The position numbers were made by a program, and so were the translations under genes. Source: a bacterium (GTDB taxonomy: Bacteria; Myxococcota_A; Bradymonadia; UBA7976; UBA1532). From it: a stretch of DNA of 6,613 bases. How positions within the stretch are numbered: the stretch's first letter is position 1; every line of letters starts with the position of its first letter. The DNA lies in NCBI GenBank assembly GCA_030424955.1, contig JAUHVS010000335.1:1-6613 (forward strand). The letters are read 5' to 3'. The notes under the pieces are model-generated. The model saw nothing but the letters and a program-made list of their open reading frames with translations, was not told the origin of the DNA and did not search any database. Below are positions 4,708-6,613 of this stretch, piece by piece.

Positions 4708-6613
4708 TTACTCCACCGTCAACGTGTAGTTGCCGGTCTCGCCATCGTAGCCTTCGACGCCGACGTAGTAGACCTGCCCGGGCACGGCCTGGAAGGTCAG
4801 CGCCGAGGTGACGCCGAGGCCGCCGTCGTCGTCACAGGCCAGCTCTTCGCCGCAGGGCGACATCACGAAGAGCACGGTGTCGATGTCGGAGCCCTCGGTG
4901 TTCACCGTGACCTGTCGGGGGGCGTCGACGGCGTATGCCAGCATGGCCTCGGGGCCGTCCACGCCGATCTGGCAGCTGGGCGTGTGGCGGCTGCGGCCGA
5001 GGCCGTTGTTGCCAGCGTAGCGGCCCACGACGGCCTCGGCCGGGAAGGGCTCGCTGCAGGCGGGCTCGACGGGGTAGCAGGCGCCCACGACGCACAGCTC
5101 ATCGGCGCCACAGCCCTCGCAGCCGGCGGGGGGCGGGGGCGCGAACTCCACGGCGTAGTCCAGGGTCACCGCGCCGCTGGCGCCGTTGTAGCCGTCCACC
5201 AGCACCACGTAGCGCACGCCCGCCTCGGCGTCGAAGCTCAGCGCCGACTGCAGGCCCGCCCCGTCGTCGTTGCAGACCAGCTCGCTGCCCGCGACGGCGC
5301 AGTCCGTGCGCACCGACAGCACGGTGTCGAAGCCGCTGCCGGCGGTGCTCAGGCTCACCCGTCCGGGGGCGTCGAGCTGGAAGGTGAAGGCCGCCTCGCC
5401 GCCGCTGGCGCGGGCCTGGCAGCTCGGCTGGTGCTCGTCGGGCCGCCCGGCGGTGTTCGCCTGGTACTGGCCGGGGGCGGCCATGGCGATGGGGGCGTCG
5501 CACACGGGGGCGGCCGGCGGGTTGACGCAGGCGCCCGCCCGGCAGGTCTGGCCGGCGGCGCAGTCGGCGTCGATGACGCAGCCAGCGTCGGGCACGCACT
5601 CGCCCGCCTGGCAGACCTCGCCCAGGCCGCAGTCGAGGTCGTTGGCGCAGCCACCCAGGTTGAATGGCTCGCACACGCCCTGCGCGCACACCTCGTCCAG
5701 GGCGCAGTCGAAGTCGTCGATGCAGCCGCCGGCGATGCACTGGCCGGCGACGCAGGCCTCGCCGAAGCCGCAGTCGAAGTCGTCCTGGCAGCCCGGGGGC
5801 TGGCCGTTGTCGGGCCCGAAGTTGAGCGTGAAGCCGCCGCCGAACAGGAAGCTGTCGACGAACACGAAGTACTGCACGTTGGCCTGGGCCTCGAAGCTGG
5901 CCTGGGCGGCCGTGCCCTGGCCGCCGTCGTCGTCGCAGGCCAGCTCGCTGAAGGCGTCGCCGCAGGTGGTGCGCGCGTAGATGACGGTGTCGACCAGGGC
6001 GCCGTTGGTGTCGAGGCGCACCCGGCGGGTCTCGCCCAGGGTGAAGGTGAAGACCGTCTCGCCGCCCAGCTCGCCGCCGCAGCTGCCGAAGTCGGTGCCC
6101 GCGGCGTCGCCGTTGTTGCCGTTGTACTGGCCGAAGCCGGGCATGACGATGGGCGCCGCGCAGCCGGCCGCCGGGCTCGGGTTGCCGCCGCCGCCGCCCG
6201 GGTTGGGGCCGCCGCCGCCGCCGGTGCACTCGCCGTCGGCGCACTGCTGGCCGGGCGAGCACTGGAAGTCCTGGGTGCAGCAGATGCGGCCCGGGAAGTC
6301 CTCGTCCACCTCGTCGTCGCAGTCGTTGTCGGCGCCGTCGCAGATCTCGTCGGCGGCCTCGACCGGCGGGGCGTCACAGGTCAGCCCCGTGCCGGCGGCG
6401 TCGCACACCTGCACGCCGCGGCTGGTGCAGCTGCCCTGGGCCACGGAGCACGGCGTGCCCTTGTTGGGGAAGGTCTCGTCGATCTCGCCGTCGCAGTCGT
6501 CATCGGCGCCGTTGCAGGCCTCGACGCCGCCGGCCTCGCAGGGCCCCCAGGTGCCGCCGCTGCAGGTCTGCTGGCCACACTCGTCGGGGCACGCGCGGGT
6601 CTCGCCCGCCTGG
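4708..6613 (-). CDS. Secreted Cys-rich protein with MopE-type motifs and three PPC-like domains, N-terminus cut by window edge
   Basis: The frame is open from the right edge (first full codon at 6612) to TAA at 4710-4708, giving 634 visible residues with no start in view. In order, numbered from the edge: a MopE-type motif at 33-49 (C-N-G-A-D-D-D-C-D-G); a second at 91-107 (C-D-G-A-D-N-D-C-D-D); a short Cys repeat at 111-129; a Gly/Pro linker at 130-146; PPC-like domain 1 at 151-269; four tandem Cys repeats at 275-362; PPC-like domain 2 at 371-490; one degenerate Cys repeat at 498-512; and PPC-like domain 3 at 519-634. Each PPC-like domain ends a segment with C-x-DDG and then a Tyr/Val-rich strand pair closing in a G-x-x-T-L type strand. 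The acidic MopE motif is described as putatively metal-binding. The many cysteines imply disulfides and so an extracytoplasmic place. There is no C-terminal membrane anchor or sorting tail. No catalytic domain is visible; an adhesin-like or matrix role is a guess. It lies 131 bases upstream of the kinase. Confidence 0.88.
   Translation of the reverse strand, partial: QAGETRACPDECGQQTCSGGTWGPCEAGGVEACNGADDDCDGEIDETFPNKGTPCSVAQGSCTSRGVQVCDAAGTGLTCDAPPVEAADEICDGADNDCDDEVDEDFPGRICCTQDFQCSPGQQCADGECTGGGGGPNPGGGGGNPSPAAGCAAPIVMPGFGQYNGNNGDAAGTDFGSCGGELGGETVFTFTLGETRRVRLDTNGALVDTVIYARTTCGDAFSELACDDDGGQGTAAQASFEAQANVQYFVFVDSFLFGGGFTLNFGPDNGQPPGCQDDFDCGFGEACVAGQCIAGGCIDDFDCALDEVCAQGVCEPFNLGGCANDLDCGLGEVCQAGECVPDAGCVIDADCAAGQTCRAGACVNPPAAPVCDAPIAMAAPGQYQANTAGRPDEHQPSCQARASGGEAAFTFQLDAPGRVSLSTAGSGFDTVLSVRTDCAVAGSELVCNDDGAGLQSALSFDAEAGVRYVVLVDGYNGASGAVTLDYAVEFAPPPPAGCEGCGADELCVVGACYPVEPACSEPFPAEAVVGRYAGNNGLGRSRHTPSCQIGVDGPEAMLAYAVDAPRQVTVNTEGSDIDTVLFVMSPCGEELACDDDGGLGVTSALTFQAVPGQVYYVGVEGYDGETGNYTLTVE
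4711..5058 (-). repeat. PPC-like domain, copy 3
   Basis: This is the third of three homologous beta-sandwich units in the Cys-rich protein, residues 519-634 of the visible part. Its four cysteines are spaced 28, 40 and 6 residues apart, and it contains the C-D-D-D-G segment. It ends the protein at the closing strand NYTLTVE. Confidence 0.75.
5143..5502 (-). repeat. PPC-like domain, copy 2
   Basis: This is the middle PPC-like unit, residues 371-490 of the visible protein. Its four cysteines are 27, 40 and 9 residues apart, with C-N-D-D-G before the last strands (RYVVLVDGY). A Pro-rich stretch (APPPPA) follows and leads to a degenerate Cys repeat. Confidence 0.75.
5527..5790 (-). repeat. Four tandem Cys-rich repeats of 22-25 residues
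   Basis: Four units of the form C-x4-D-C-x5-C-x4-C lie in tandem, with periods of 22, 25 and 23 residues. The DNA also repeats: GCAGTCGAAGTCGTC occurs on the plus strand at 5704 and at 5770, exactly 66 bases apart, with diverged copies at 5629 and 5560. Recent unit duplication is likely for the two closest copies. The pattern suggests small disulfide-stapled modules forming a rod or spacer between PPC-like domains 1 and 2. Confidence 0.8.
5806..6162 (-). repeat. PPC-like domain, copy 1
   Basis: This is the first PPC-like unit, residues 151-269 of the visible protein. Its four cysteines are 27, 39 and 9 residues apart, with C-D-D-D-G-G before the final strands (QYFVFVDSF). Copies 1 to 3 share cysteine positions but differ much in sequence, so the duplication is old. 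Confidence 0.75.
6175..6225 (-). repeat. Gly-rich linker with GGC microsatellite
   Basis: Two GGC tracts of four to five units code for Gly runs separated by Pro-Asn-Pro. They form a flexible linker between the N-terminal MopE/Cys-repeat part and PPC-like domain 1. Triplet slippage here would change linker length without breaking the frame. Confidence 0.65.
6292..6342 (-). other. MopE-type putative metal-binding motif, copy 2
   Basis: Codes for C-D-G-A-D-N-D-C-D-D-E-V-D-E-D-F-P, residues 91-107 of the visible protein. The spacing of Cys and Asp fits the putative metal-binding motif frequent in myxobacterial secreted proteins. One usual Gly is replaced by Asp, which makes the motif even more acidic. 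Confidence 0.75.
6466..6516 (-). other. MopE-type putative metal-binding motif, copy 1
   Basis: Codes for C-N-G-A-D-D-D-C-D-G-E-I-D-E-T-F-P, residues 33-49 of the visible protein, a full match to the usual form. It lies 58 residues before copy 2. More Cys-containing sequence continues upstream to the window edge, so further copies may lie outside the window. Confidence 0.8.

Noticed and set aside
2240..4729. Plus-strand open frame of 829 codons opposite the kinase
   Set aside because: Same in-register antisense effect. The minus strand encodes every catalytic kinase motif, while the plus product is Gly/Gln/Ala/His-rich with no recognisable fold.
6442..6444. GTG as start of the Cys-rich protein
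   Set aside because: The same frame continues to the window edge with a second MopE-type motif and more cysteines, and no signal peptide follows this GTG. It is an internal valine.

Overview
The window is very GC-rich, almost every third codon position is G or C, and all five genes lie on the minus strand. The gene content points to a myxobacterium-like bacterium (Myxococcota or a related deltaproteobacterial group): a MopE-type Asp/Cys motif protein with PPC-like domains, a Ser/Thr kinase fused to TolB-like and TPR regions, Gly/Ala-rich lipoproteins and c-type cytochromes. This assignment is inferred from protein style; there is no rRNA or marker gene.

In the direction of transcription (right to left): (1) 6613-4708, the C-terminal 634 residues of a secreted Cys-rich protein with two MopE-type motifs, Cys-rich short repeats and three PPC-like beta-sandwich domains, cut by the right edge. 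(2) 4576-2276, a complete 766-residue soluble Ser/Thr kinase followed by a TolB-N-like domain and TPR-like helices. (3) 2211-1861, a 116-residue lipoprotein with one CxxCH haem c site. (4) 1868-378, a 496-residue exported protein with two CxxCH sites at the N-terminus and an apparent outer-membrane beta-barrel after them; its GTG start overlaps the stop of gene 3 by 8 bases. (5) 202-1, the start of a lipoprotein with a Gly/Ala-rich low-complexity stalk, cut by the left edge.

The most interesting part is genes 3 and 4. A membrane-anchored monohaem cytochrome is translationally coupled to a dihaem cytochrome fused to a porin-like barrel, which looks like a minimal two-protein route for electrons across the outer membrane. 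It resembles the known cytochrome-porin Cyc2 of iron oxidisers in layout, but has two haem sites and a fifth unpaired cysteine. The kinase lies 64 bases upstream and could belong to the same transcript, so a regulatory link is possible but unproven.

The intergenic stretches are short (175, 64 and 131 bases). They hold good ribosome binding sites, one perfect 10-bp inverted repeat between genes 4 and 5 and one weak promoter-like sequence before the kinase. No tRNA, rRNA, CRISPR, insertion sequence or integrase was seen.
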